From NCBI RefSeq assembly GCF_003259615.1, contig NZ_QLLR01000024.1:31064-95063 (forward strand): DNA of 64,000 bases. The letters are read 5' to 3'. A model generated the notes under the pieces. That model had not been told where the DNA came from. It saw nothing but the letters and a program-made list of their open reading frames with translations, and searched no databases. The DNA comes from Pedobacter cryoconitis (GTDB lineage Bacteria > Bacteroidota > Bacteroidia > Sphingobacteriales > Sphingobacteriaceae). The stretch's first letter is position 1, and the number at the start of each line of letters is the position of its first letter. This document shows positions 18,644 through 26,938 of this stretch, piece after piece. The position numbers were made by a program, and so were the translations under genes.

Positions 18644-18675
18644 AGCATAGTCGGAAACGGCTATGCTTTTTTATT
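18644..18675 (+). terminator. eno terminator
   Basis: AGCATAGTC (18644-18652) pairs with 18659-18667 with one G-U pair, followed by a T-rich tail. An in-frame ATG at 18663 lies inside it and is not the start of the next gene. Confidence 0.7.
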
Positions 18676-18685
18676 TTATAATTTA

Positions 18686-18693
18686 TATCTTTG
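18686..18693 (+). promoter_or_regulatory. Candidate -7 box for the DivIC-like gene
   Basis: TATCTTTG ends 5 bases before the ATG at 18699, so transcription probably starts at or beside the start codon. Confidence 0.55.
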
Positions 18694-18698
18694 TTTAT

Positions 18699-18998
18699 AT
18701 GAACAGATTACTGGAAATCTTTCGCAACAAGTACTTTCTCTCTACTGCTGCATTTGCAGTATGGATGTTATTCTTTGATAAGAATGATATGCTCTCTCAA
18801 TATGAGTACCGCACAGAAGTACACAAGCTGCAGGAAGAAAAAGATTTCTATGAAAAACAAACTGCCCAGGTGAAAAAAGATCTTAACGAGCTAAACACCA
18901 ATCTGAATACCGCAGAGAAGTTTGCAAGAGAAAAATACTTCATGAAAAAAGACAATGAAGATGTTTTTGTAATTATTAAAGAAACCCCTAAAGACTAA
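18699..18998 (+). CDS. FtsB/DivIC-family septum formation protein
   Basis: 99 aa from ATG 18699; the upstream in-frame ATG at 18663 falls in the eno terminator. One membrane helix (about 10-26, YFLSTAAFAVWMLFF) is followed by a heptad-rich coiled coil (about 35-75, KLQEEKDFYEKQTAQVKKDL) and the short C-terminal ARE-KYFMKKDNEDVFVI motif typical of DivIC/FtsB proteins. These bitopic proteins join FtsL and FtsQ in the divisome. Its position after enolase is conserved in other bacteria (eno-ftsB), which supports the call. Confidence 0.88.
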   Translation: MNRLLEIFRNKYFLSTAAFAVWMLFFDKNDMLSQYEYRTEVHKLQEEKDFYEKQTAQVKKDLNELNTNLNTAEKFAREKYFMKKDNEDVFVIIKETPKD

Positions 18999-19008
18999 AT
19001 TCAGCTTT

Positions 19009-19620
19009 CTAATAGCCGAATCTAGGCAACGTCAGTTTATAACGAACCACGACTATTCTCAGCGCGAAGATAAAGCCGATCACCAATACCTTTGCCACAT
19101 CTGCTTTCAGGTTAAAAAACAATAAAGTAAAATATAAGATCCCTCCCAGAATACAGGCCGTAGCATAAATCTCTTTTTTAAAGATCAAAGGAATTGTATT
19201 CAGCAAGGTATCCCTGATTACACCGCCAAAACAACCTGTAATTGTACCCAGCGCAATACAAATCCCCGGACTCAGACCAAAGGCTATCCCTTTTTGAATT
19301 CCCAGGATTGTAAAGAGCCCAAGCCCCATCGAGTCAAACAAGAATAGTGTCACTGTAAACCGCTTCCGATGTCTTTTCAAAACTATAGTGAGCAGTGAGG
19401 TGACCAGGATCAGTAAACAGTAATTTACATCCCTCATCCATTTAACCGGGGTATCACCCAAAAGCAAATCCCTGACCGTTCCCCCGCCAATAGAAGTTAC
19501 AAAAGCGATGATCAGTACACCAAAAGGATCAAGCCGCCGCTGTATAGCAGAAAATGAACCTGAGATCGCAAAAGCGATGGTCCCTAAAATTTCTATAACC
19601 TGAGAGGTAGTGAATTCCAT
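19009..19620 (-). CDS. TRIC/UPF0126-family membrane protein (YadS/YicG-like)
   Basis: 203 aa with about seven hydrophobic segments. Two homologous halves each carry the family motif: IGGGTVRDLLLGDTPV (about 45-60) and CFGGVIRDTLLNTIPLI (about 130-146). This is the bacterial TRIC-like/UPF0126 family, related to trimeric intracellular cation channels; some members transport glycine. It is convergent with the DivIC-like gene, 10 bases away, and lies 13 bases downstream of the vWA protein gene, so may share its transcript. Confidence 0.88.
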   Translation of the reverse strand: MEFTTSQVIEILGTIAFAISGSFSAIQRRLDPFGVLIIAFVTSIGGGTVRDLLLGDTPVKWMRDVNYCLLILVTSLLTIVLKRHRKRFTVTLFLFDSMGLGLFTILGIQKGIAFGLSPGICIALGTITGCFGGVIRDTLLNTIPLIFKKEIYATACILGGILYFTLLFFNLKADVAKVLVIGFIFALRIVVVRYKLTLPRFGY

Positions 19621-19633
19621 AAATTAACCTTTA

Positions 19634-21715
19634 TTACAGCGCCGAATTTCTTTTACGTACAAACCATTCTATACTCAGCATGACCATAATCAGCACAAAT
19701 AAACTTTTTAAATTGATCAGTTCCTCATACTTTCGATCCTCATAACTCAGTGTTTTCAACTGGTTACTCTGAATCAGGTCATCCTTAATTTTTAAAAGCT
19801 GGTCTGGAAGATACAATTTTCCATTGGTCTGGTTAGCTAACTGATATAATAATTGATGATTTGCCAGCGTCTGCTGAAATTCGGCAGTAAGGGTATTTAC
19901 AAAAAAGGTTCCTTTGTCCTGATAATGCTGATTTCCCAATGTAGTATTGGCAGTATAGCTGTACTTGCCCGGTGGCAATACACCTGCATCCAGCTGATAA
20001 GAGGATTCATATTTTGAGAACGTGAAGTTATACGTTTTACCCTTTTCATCTTTTAATAGTAAATTGACATCCGGCGTATTTACTGGCTGATAACTATCAT
20101 TGTATAATGAAGCGTTCAGCACTACCCGGTCATTCTCTTCAAAAGTATTTTTAACCGGCCTGACTTTAAATTTCCGCTTATCATCCTTCACAGAAAGATA
20201 TTGTACTATTTTACCCACCAGGTCATTGAATACCGGGGTCTGCGGGTTTTCACGGGCTTCTGACAGCTTCCACTTCCATAAACCCTCCCCAATCAGATAC
20301 CCGGTCTTACGGCCATTGTCATTCATAAAAAACAGCTGCGGACGATCAGTTTTTATTTTGCCATTGCGCTGATCCAGTACAACCTGCTGGTTTCCCAAAA
20401 TTTTAAACACGCCCGCTGGTGACTGTAAAGCATCAAAATTTTCAATGACTTTACGCGAAGCCGGATCTAAATCAAAAACAGACAGGTTTGGATCGATAGC
20501 ACTATATTGATATTGAGGAGCCGCATTTCCAGAAAAATTAACCTGTTGCTGTACCTGATTAAACCTGCCCGGATTACTTTGCATGCCTACAACATACCAA
20601 AGCGGAACTTTCGCGGTCTTTGTTTTCGCCAGAAAGGCACTTCCATCAAATTGACTATCGGGCAATTGATAAAGAATGATCAATCCATAAGCCTGCGGGT
20701 CAATCTTCAACAACGCATCATTTAAAACTACTGAAACCTCATGATGTTTATTCAACCCGATGGCCTGTTTTAAAGCTGCCACATCCGGATGCGGACCAGC
20801 CGCAGCAATCAATATCTTTTGACGTTCATCAATCACATCAACCAGGGTCTGATAAACATTATTTTTGATGGAGATTTCCTGAGCAACCGGGGCCAATGAA
20901 ACAACATATTGATGCTGACCAACTTTTGAAGCTTTTAAATTCACCGGTATGTTTTTCGAAAATTGAGCTGCATTTACCTGTACAGTTTTCTCATACACCT
21001 TTTTCCCATCTTCGAGTACTGTCAGCCGGATTGGTATCCCCTCACACTGAAATGCCTGTACCTGCACCTCCATCCTGAAATCATTATCCAGGTAAACCAG
21101 ATCGTTAACATTTACAGCACTGACTAATATATCTTTTTTAGGGATAGTGTCCCCCAGCGCTATCGTATAAACCGGCGCCTTGAGCAGTGCCAGCTCCTGT
21201 ACCGGATTCCCGCCCCGGTTAAAAATTCCGTCAGTAGCTATAATCACCGCTCCGACGTTTTTATTAATTAATTCATCATTTAGTTTATTGATCAGTTGTG
21301 CAGCGTTGGTAAGTTTCCCTTTATAGCCAAAATCAAGCCCTTTAACCACACGATCACTAAAACTATAACCTCTTACCTCATATTTTTCTGATAGTTCTGC
21401 CTGAAGCTGCTGCAGCGATTTTCTATATTTGATAGTATCAAATCCTGCAGGCCTGAAAGCCGCAATAGAGGCAGAGTTATCTTGTGCGATGACCACAATC
21501 GGTTTCTCGAGCGTATAACTCGTTTGTTTAATCAGCGGGGAAAATAAAAGCCATAAGATCAAAGTGAGCGTTACCGTCCTGATTACCGCCAAACCTATAT
21601 TGACCGGACGGGTCAGGTTTGAATTTTTCCCATAGAGCAACCATGCGAAAAATAAACCAGCTGCCAGACAGCCGGAAAATGCAAGGAAACTATAGAAATT
21701 AAAGGTGTCGTTCAT
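19634..21715 (-). CDS. vWA-domain membrane protein of unknown role
   Basis: 693 aa. Two N-terminal membrane helices (about 8-26 and 40-60) precede a von Willebrand A-like domain with a MIDAS motif DNSAS (about residue 79) and ATDGIFNRGG. There follow a long periplasmic beta-rich region and a final helix (about 670-688) with a short Arg/Lys tail. The layout, with two helices at the start, one at the end and vWA plus a GATase-like fold between, is common in Bacteroidota proteins related to BatA/BatB-neighbour membrane proteins. No enzymatic residues stand out. A metal-dependent protein-binding role at the cell envelope is a guess. Confidence 0.75.
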   Translation of the reverse strand: MNDTFNFYSFLAFSGCLAAGLFFAWLLYGKNSNLTRPVNIGLAVIRTVTLTLILWLLFSPLIKQTSYTLEKPIVVIAQDNSASIAAFRPAGFDTIKYRKSLQQLQAELSEKYEVRGYSFSDRVVKGLDFGYKGKLTNAAQLINKLNDELINKNVGAVIIATDGIFNRGGNPVQELALLKAPVYTIALGDTIPKKDILVSAVNVNDLVYLDNDFRMEVQVQAFQCEGIPIRLTVLEDGKKVYEKTVQVNAAQFSKNIPVNLKASKVGQHQYVVSLAPVAQEISIKNNVYQTLVDVIDERQKILIAAAGPHPDVAALKQAIGLNKHHEVSVVLNDALLKIDPQAYGLIILYQLPDSQFDGSAFLAKTKTAKVPLWYVVGMQSNPGRFNQVQQQVNFSGNAAPQYQYSAIDPNLSVFDLDPASRKVIENFDALQSPAGVFKILGNQQVVLDQRNGKIKTDRPQLFFMNDNGRKTGYLIGEGLWKWKLSEARENPQTPVFNDLVGKIVQYLSVKDDKRKFKVRPVKNTFEENDRVVLNASLYNDSYQPVNTPDVNLLLKDEKGKTYNFTFSKYESSYQLDAGVLPPGKYSYTANTTLGNQHYQDKGTFFVNTLTAEFQQTLANHQLLYQLANQTNGKLYLPDQLLKIKDDLIQSNQLKTLSYEDRKYEELINLKSLFVLIMVMLSIEWFVRKRNSAL

Positions 21716-21791
21716 AGGTCAGCCTAAAGATGCTGATTTTTTAAAAACTGACTGCATAATTCTTAGAAAAAACCAAATTTCACGTCAATGA

Positions 21792-21847
21792 AAAAGGGTG
21801 AAAAGCCTTCCTGTAACAGAAATATTTTCACCCTTTTAAAATAATAT
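21792..21847 (-). terminator. fabG terminator
   Basis: A perfect 13-bp stem AAAAGGGTGAAAA (21792-21804) pairs with 21835-21847 around a 30-base loop; it lies just past the fabG stop. Confidence 0.6.
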
Positions 21848-21860
21848 TTAAGGAATAAGC

Positions 21861-22604
21861 TTATAACATACCACCGCAAACAGACAGCACTTGTCCGGTT
21901 ACGTAAGCACTCATATCAGAAGCAAGGAATACGCAAACATTTGCTACATCCTCAGGCTCACCTGCACGCTTCAACGGAATACCTTCTTCCCAGCCTTTAA
22001 CAACTTTAGGATCTAATACATCAGTCATTTCCGTACGGATAAATCCCGGAGCAACCACATTGGTCCGGATATTTCTTGAACCTAATTCTTTGGCAACTGA
22101 TTTAGAGAAGCCAATAATACCAGCTTTAGAAGCTGCATAATTAGCCTGACCAGCATTTCCCTGCACACCGACTACCGAGCTCAGGTTAATGAAAGATCCT
22201 TTACGGGCTTTCATCATCACTTTTGAAGCTGCTTTAGTAATATTGAACACAGATTTCAGGTTTACATTGATCACGTCGTCCCAGTTTTCTTCGCTCATCC
22301 GCATCAGTAAACCGTCTTTAGTGATTCCGGCATTGTTCACAACGATGTCAATTGTACCAAATTCAGCAACTATATCACTAATTAGTTTTTCTGCTTCATC
22401 AAATTTAGAGGCATCAGAACGGTATCCTTTGATTTTAGTACCGAAAGATTGTAATTCCTGCTCTAAAGCTTCTCCTTTTTCTACTGAAGACAGATAAGTG
22501 AAAGCAACATTCGCACCCTGTTCTGCAAACTTCTCCGCTATTTTGCGGCCTATTCCTTTTGAAGCACCAGTAATTAATGCTGTTTTTCCTTCTAATAGTT
22601 TCAT
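21861..22604 (-). CDS. fabG: 3-oxoacyl-[acyl-carrier-protein] reductase
   Basis: 247 aa from ATG 22604, exactly the usual FabG length; the frame is open for 29 more codons upstream (to 22691) but that extension has no family similarity. SDR features: NAD(P)H-binding TGASKGIG (about 12-19), NNAG (about 88-91), and a catalytic Ser in INLSSVVG plus Tyr-x3-Lys in YAASKAG. It reduces beta-ketoacyl-ACP in each fatty acid elongation cycle. It stands alone rather than in a fab cluster. Confidence 0.93.
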   Translation of the reverse strand: MKLLEGKTALITGASKGIGRKIAEKFAEQGANVAFTYLSSVEKGEALEQELQSFGTKIKGYRSDASKFDEAEKLISDIVAEFGTIDIVVNNAGITKDGLLMRMSEENWDDVINVNLKSVFNITKAASKVMMKARKGSFINLSSVVGVQGNAGQANYAASKAGIIGFSKSVAKELGSRNIRTNVVAPGFIRTEMTDVLDPKVVKGWEEGIPLKRAGEPEDVANVCVFLASDMSAYVTGQVLSVCGGML

Positions 22605-22775
22605 CTTGTTGTATATAGTATTTTTTGTAAGATGGAGCCTTTGATGATTAAAATAATTATTTCCTGCGGCTTTAATAATTATTTTGATCATGCCGGGTTC
22701 ATCTGGTTGTATATTGTTTTTTTATAATAGTTATTTCTGGTTCAAATCTGCAAAGCCAATTTGAATTCAAACTTT

Positions 22776-23831
22776 TTAAACTGCTGGTTCCTGCTGGCTT
22801 AAGCAGTGGAAACTACCTAATCCCCAGATAATATCTGTAGAATCAATCCCGACTACTTTGCGGTCAGGAAAAGCACCTCTGATAATACCCAGTGCAATTT
22901 CATCATTTACATCCCTGAAAGTAGGCACAATTACCGCAGCATTTGCAATGTAAAAGTTAGCATACGAAGCAGGTAAACGTGTATCCTCATGAATAACCGG
23001 CGATGGCATTGGTAACTGGATAATGTTTAAAGGCTCACCGTTTAACAAACGCATCGCCTTTAGTTCTTCCAGATTTTCCTTTAAAAGGATATAATTTTCA
23101 TCTAATGGATTTGACTCCACGACAGTTAAAACGGTATTCGCATTCACAAAACGGGTAATATCGTCAATATGGCCGTCTGTGTCATCACCAACAATACCAT
23201 CCCCAACCCATAAAACCTGTTCTGCGCCATAACATTCTTTCAGATACTCTTCAATCTGCTGTTGGTTCAAATGCGGATTTCTGTTTGGATTTAACAAACA
23301 AGCTCTGGAAGTTAAAATTGTCCCTGCCCCGTTGAATTCTACAGATCCGCCTTCCATTACAATCCCCGGGTTGAATACCGGCAAACTGAAATGATCTGCA
23401 ATACGCGTAGGTATAATATCATCTAACTCATATGGAGGATATTTTCCGCCCCAGGCATTATAACCCCAGTCAATAACCACTTTTTGCTGCTCTGCTTTTG
23501 GGTTCAATAAGAAAGCAGGGCCATGATCACGGCACCAGGCATCATTGCTTGGATTAAAATAAAATTCTATCTGCGCCAAATCTGCACCTGCTTCCTGCAA
23601 TTTTGAAATTGCAAAAGCTTTAGTAACTTCATCATTTACATTGATCCTTACTTTTTCTCCCTGAGCTACGATTTTGATAAACTCACAGTATGATGCGTAA
23701 ATCATATCAATTTTACCAGGCCATGAAGCTTCTTTATGCGGCCATGTTAACCAGGTAGCCTCATGTTTAGCCCATTCAGCAGGAAAGCTATAGCCGGCTT
23801 TCTTCGGAGAGTTATCAAATAGACTCGTCAT
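22776..23831 (-). CDS. aguA: Agmatine deiminase
   Basis: 351 aa, peptidyl-arginine-deiminase (PPAD) superfamily. It hydrolyses agmatine to N-carbamoylputrescine and ammonia. Signature blocks are visible: the AEW-x-TW start (PAEWAKHEATWLTWPH), WCRDHGPAF (substrate-binding Asp), GGSVEFNG, DGHIDDITRFV and a catalytic Cys343 in GSFHCLSQQ. Its start overlaps the aguB reading frame by 17 bases, so the two are one transcript and probably coupled. This gives the arginine-decarboxylase route to putrescine; the decarboxylase is not in view. Confidence 0.93.
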   Translation of the reverse strand: MTSLFDNSPKKAGYSFPAEWAKHEATWLTWPHKEASWPGKIDMIYASYCEFIKIVAQGEKVRINVNDEVTKAFAISKLQEAGADLAQIEFYFNPSNDAWCRDHGPAFLLNPKAEQQKVVIDWGYNAWGGKYPPYELDDIIPTRIADHFSLPVFNPGIVMEGGSVEFNGAGTILTSRACLLNPNRNPHLNQQQIEEYLKECYGAEQVLWVGDGIVGDDTDGHIDDITRFVNANTVLTVVESNPLDENYILLKENLEELKAMRLLNGEPLNIIQLPMPSPVIHEDTRLPASYANFYIANAAVIVPTFRDVNDEIALGIIRGAFPDRKVVGIDSTDIIWGLGSFHCLSQQEPAV

Positions 23832-24690
23832 CTATATATCTTTTGGTAATTGGTGAATAAGTATCAATTCTTCTGTCACGTAAAAATGGCCAGTGCGTTC
23901 TGTAACGGTCAGACTTAGACAAGTCAAGTTCTACCACTTTCAGTTCTTCCTGATCGTGTGTAGCCTGGTATAACAGGGAGCCGAAAGGATTGGATACAAA
24001 TGATCCTCCCCAGAAAGATACACCTGCTTCTTCCCCAACACGGTTGATACTTACCACAGGCACACCATTCGCAATAGCATGTGAACGCTGAATAGTCTGC
24101 CACGCGTTATATTGTTCTTTATTCGTTTCCTCATCCTGTGTAGTCGCCCATCCTATTGCAGTTGGGTAAACCAGGAAATCAGCGCCCATCAGTGCAGTTA
24201 TTCTTGCAGCTTCAGGATACCATTGATCCCAGCAGATCAGCACACCAATTTTAGCATATTTGGTTTTGAATACTTTATAACCTAAGTCACCCGGAGTGAA
24301 ATAGAATTTTTCATAAAACCCAGGATCATCCGGGATGTGCATTTTACGATATTTACCTAAATAAGCCCCATCTGCATCCAGAACAGCAGTAGTATTATGA
24401 TATAAACCTTCCGCTCTTTTTTCAAACAGAGAAGCAACAATGACTACGTTTAGTTCTTTGGCAACAGCCGATAAAATATCGGTTGACGGGCCAGGGATAG
24501 TTTCTGCTAATTTGAAGTTCTCATACTCTTCAACATCACAGAAATATAGGGAGGTAAAAAGCTCTTGCAGGCAAACCACCTGGGCACCCTGAGCCGCTAC
24601 TTCACGGATCTTTGCAATTGCTTTATCTAAATTTTCTTGTTTGCTACTGGTGCAGGTCATCTGCACCAATCCAACTTGTACTTTAGCCAT
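23815..24690 (-). CDS. aguB: N-carbamoylputrescine amidase
   Basis: 291 aa from ATG 24690. Seven extra upstream codons are open, but they overlap the promoter box. It is a carbon-nitrogen hydrolase with the Glu-Lys-Cys triad: Glu in CLQELFTS, Lys in YRKMHIPDD and Cys in VLICWDQWYPEAAR. It converts N-carbamoylputrescine to putrescine, CO2 and ammonia. It is the first gene of the aguB-aguA pair and ends with the IDTYSPITKRYIDD type tail of the family. Confidence 0.95.
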   Translation of the reverse strand: MAKVQVGLVQMTCTSSKQENLDKAIAKIREVAAQGAQVVCLQELFTSLYFCDVEEYENFKLAETIPGPSTDILSAVAKELNVVIVASLFEKRAEGLYHNTTAVLDADGAYLGKYRKMHIPDDPGFYEKFYFTPGDLGYKVFKTKYAKIGVLICWDQWYPEAARITALMGADFLVYPTAIGWATTQDEETNKEQYNAWQTIQRSHAIANGVPVVSINRVGEEAGVSFWGGSFVSNPFGSLLYQATHDQEELKVVELDLSKSDRYRTHWPFLRDRRIDTYSPITKRYIDDESI

Positions 24691-24710
24691 TCTTTGAATT
24701 TTTGTGACCA

Positions 24711-24718
24711 CAAAGTTA
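24711..24718 (-). promoter_or_regulatory. Candidate -7 box for aguBA
   Basis: Minus strand reads TAACTTTG, 20 bases before the ATG at 24690. It overlaps the upstream alternative start at 24711, which decides for the shorter protein. Confidence 0.55.
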
Positions 24719-24785
24719 GCAGAAAAAAAATTCTGTACTTCATTATTCTGAAAAGCTTATCCTGGCTAAGATTAAGGGCTAAAAA

Positions 24786-25919
24786 TCAGAATTTTATTAG
24801 TGTTTCAGGCTTATAATAATAGTGATAAAAAAGCAGGTAAGAAATAATCAGACTTGCAGCAAAAGATAATCTTTGCATGCCAAACATGATGATATAAAAT
24901 GATAAGATAAATAGTCCGAATACCCATAACAGGTACCTGTACATTCTTAAGCCCATTAAATGTAAGATGCTCCGGAAAAGTAATGCGGTACTTAATCCAA
25001 ACAACAACATTTCAACCGCTGTTAAAAAAGGAAATTTAGATAAACACCAGATACATTCCGGCAAAATAATTAAGAAGTAACTCCAGAAGAAGCTGAAAAA
25101 AAGCTGGAACCGGCTATAAGGAAGATTTCTTGCAAAGCTGAGGTAAGTTTCTTTAAAACGATGCTCCTGGTAAATCAGTACGCTATGTAAAGTGACGATG
25201 GCGAGCATGATGATATAGGGTACACGCAGATCTTGTTTGTTCCCTGCAAAAATATAAAGTATACCGGTCATCACTAACAGCGAAGCAATTTTGGTCAGCA
25301 GGTAGATCAGCTTGGTCCGGTCAAAAAGATGATACATGAATAAGCTTGAAAAAGGTTTAATGATTCCGCGGGTCATCCTAAGCACTAAAGCCGTCTTCCT
25401 GGTTTTGTTAATGCGGTTAGCCAGGTATATATATAATAATGCACTAATCGAGGCCATTAAAAGAATATAAACGAGAGTAATTGCAGGGATCACATTCGCA
25501 TCATAGATTATCCCCAAAATGGTCGCAAAAAGCCAGTAGCCTAAAAATGGCAGAGAGATCACAAGCTGTACACAAAACCAGCTTTTAAACTGTTCAAACT
25601 TACTGAACGAGGTAATCCCATAAAACAGGAATTGATTACTTTCTAATTGTAGTTGTGCAGCTACATATTGCCAGCTTTTGATAGAATAAATGAGCCAGCA
25701 AGCAAAAACCAGCAACATCATAACAGGCGTGATAATAAAAGTCATCATTAACATCAAATGATAAAATGTAGATTCTTCCATTTGATAAACACCAGCAGTA
25801 TTGATAAAGAAACAATAACTGATGATCGTGACGAAAAGAAAAAGCAGCAGTCCTGATTGCTCCCTGTAAAAGCGGTAAGCAAATATTTTAAGCAGTACCT
25901 GGGTGAGTGTTCCGGACAT
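24786..25919 (-). CDS. Polytopic membrane protein, probable ABC transporter permease
   Basis: 377 aa with roughly ten hydrophobic helices and few charged loops; no signal peptide and no recognisable catalytic motif. It begins 1 base after the stop of the ABC ATPase gene, so the two form a transporter module. I do not recognise the family. It does not look like ABC2_membrane or FtsX permeases: it has no large periplasmic loop. Membrane-protein composition and tight pairing are seen; transport is inferred. Confidence 0.65.
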   Translation of the reverse strand: MSGTLTQVLLKIFAYRFYREQSGLLLFLFVTIISYCFFINTAGVYQMEESTFYHLMLMMTFIITPVMMLLVFACWLIYSIKSWQYVAAQLQLESNQFLFYGITSFSKFEQFKSWFCVQLVISLPFLGYWLFATILGIIYDANVIPAITLVYILLMASISALLYIYLANRINKTRKTALVLRMTRGIIKPFSSLFMYHLFDRTKLIYLLTKIASLLVMTGILYIFAGNKQDLRVPYIIMLAIVTLHSVLIYQEHRFKETYLSFARNLPYSRFQLFFSFFWSYFLIILPECIWCLSKFPFLTAVEMLLFGLSTALLFRSILHLMGLRMYRYLLWVFGLFILSFYIIMFGMQRLSFAASLIISYLLFYHYYYKPETLIKF

Positions 25920-25920
25920 C

Positions 25921-26574
25921 TTATAAGTTAATTAAGTGTTGGTTTTCAATCAGGATATTTTTGATCAAAGGCAAAGCTGAACTTTCAAATGGCTGATGAG
26001 ACGCTAAAAGGAAACTCGTTTTATCTTTCTCGTGTTTTTCTGTGATCCACTGGTAAAGGACTTCCAGCGATTCTACATCAACAGTGATTAAGGGTTCATC
26101 CAGTAAAATAATTTCAGGTTTGCCCAAAAAAGCAAGAATAAGTGACAGTTTTTTCAGCATACCACTGGAATAGGTTCCCAAAGGCCGGTTGATATAGGAA
26201 GTCATTTTCATACTTTCTATATAATAGACAGCTTGTCCCTGCTCCCCTCCCTTTGCAGCTGAAAACAGGCTGACCATTTCCTGACCGGTTAAGAAATCAG
26301 GAAAAATGGGCTCTGCTTCTGCGAAATTAACGCGTTTACGAAAGCCAAGGGTATGCTTTTTTATACTGATCGGGTTAGCAGGATCAGCTGTGGAAGGATG
26401 CAGGATAATATCCCCCTTAAAATCAAGGATACCCGCAATTGTTTTCAGTAGTGTACTCTTCCCTGATCCGTTCGCTCCTTTAATCCAGTAGATGCCAGGA
26501 TCAATAGTATGATCATCTATTTTTAAAGCCGGGAAGTTATTGTATGATTTTTGATAATTCACGAAGCTGAGCAT
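25921..26574 (-). CDS. ABC transporter ATP-binding protein
   Basis: 217 aa, a compact ATPase. Walker A is GANGSGKSTLLK (about residues 34-45), the signature is degenerate (TYSSGMLKKLSL instead of LSGGQ), Walker B is IILLDEPLITVD and the H-loop SHQPFE. Its organisation recalls CcmA-like ATPases. It is co-transcribed with the membrane protein downstream. No substrate can be assigned. Confidence 0.85.
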   Translation of the reverse strand: MLSFVNYQKSYNNFPALKIDDHTIDPGIYWIKGANGSGKSTLLKTIAGILDFKGDIILHPSTADPANPISIKKHTLGFRKRVNFAEAEPIFPDFLTGQEMVSLFSAAKGGEQGQAVYYIESMKMTSYINRPLGTYSSGMLKKLSLILAFLGKPEIILLDEPLITVDVESLEVLYQWITEKHEKDKTSFLLASHQPFESSALPLIKNILIENQHLINL

Positions 26575-26644
26575 ATCCTGTCTTTAGAATAGTAGGACGG
26601 CAATCAACTGGCATTGTTACGGTTAAAGAAAACTAACGTCTTTT

Positions 26645-26860
26645 TTAAGAGCCTGTATTCGAAGTCAGAGAGTCTCTGTACTCCTGTTGTAACTCAAACA
26701 GGCATTTAGCACAAAGACAGCTATCATAATGTTCACTGATATACTGCACTTCGTTCAGGTCAAGATAGACCACACTGCACTGACATTTAGTGTAGGAGTT
26801 AGCCTTGCACTCAATCGGCACACCGCAACGTTCGCATGGTATAATTTCGTGTTTGGCCAT
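26645..26860 (-). CDS. Small cysteine-rich CWC-like protein
   Basis: 71 aa with eight Cys: CERC (9-12), then a Cys in IECKAN, CQC and finally CLCAKC. The spacing fits the Cys_rich_CWC family, although here the namesake CWC is CQC. Such proteins probably bind zinc; no function is known. It lies between the ABC ATPase gene and the nrdA terminator and is likely an independent short transcript. Confidence 0.7.
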   Translation of the reverse strand: MAKHEIIPCERCGVPIECKANSYTKCQCSVVYLDLNEVQYISEHYDSCLCAKCLFELQQEYRDSLTSNTGS

Positions 26861-26882
26861 TAAAAAAGGGTCTTATACAACA

Positions 26883-26912
26883 AAAGTACGGTAATTTGAC
26901 TTACCGTACTTT
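26883..26912 (-). terminator. nrdBA terminator
   Basis: Perfect 12-bp stem AAAGTACGGTAA / TTACCGTACTTT around a 6-base loop, just past the nrdA stop; T tail on the minus strand is short. Confidence 0.65.
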
Positions 26913-26938
26913 ATGCCTTTCATTTTATGAGATTTAGA

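Noticed and set aside
22605..22691. 29-codon N-terminal extension of FabG
   Set aside because: FabG is normally 247 aa starting at the Rossmann strand; the extension has no family similarity and the shorter ATG fits exactly.
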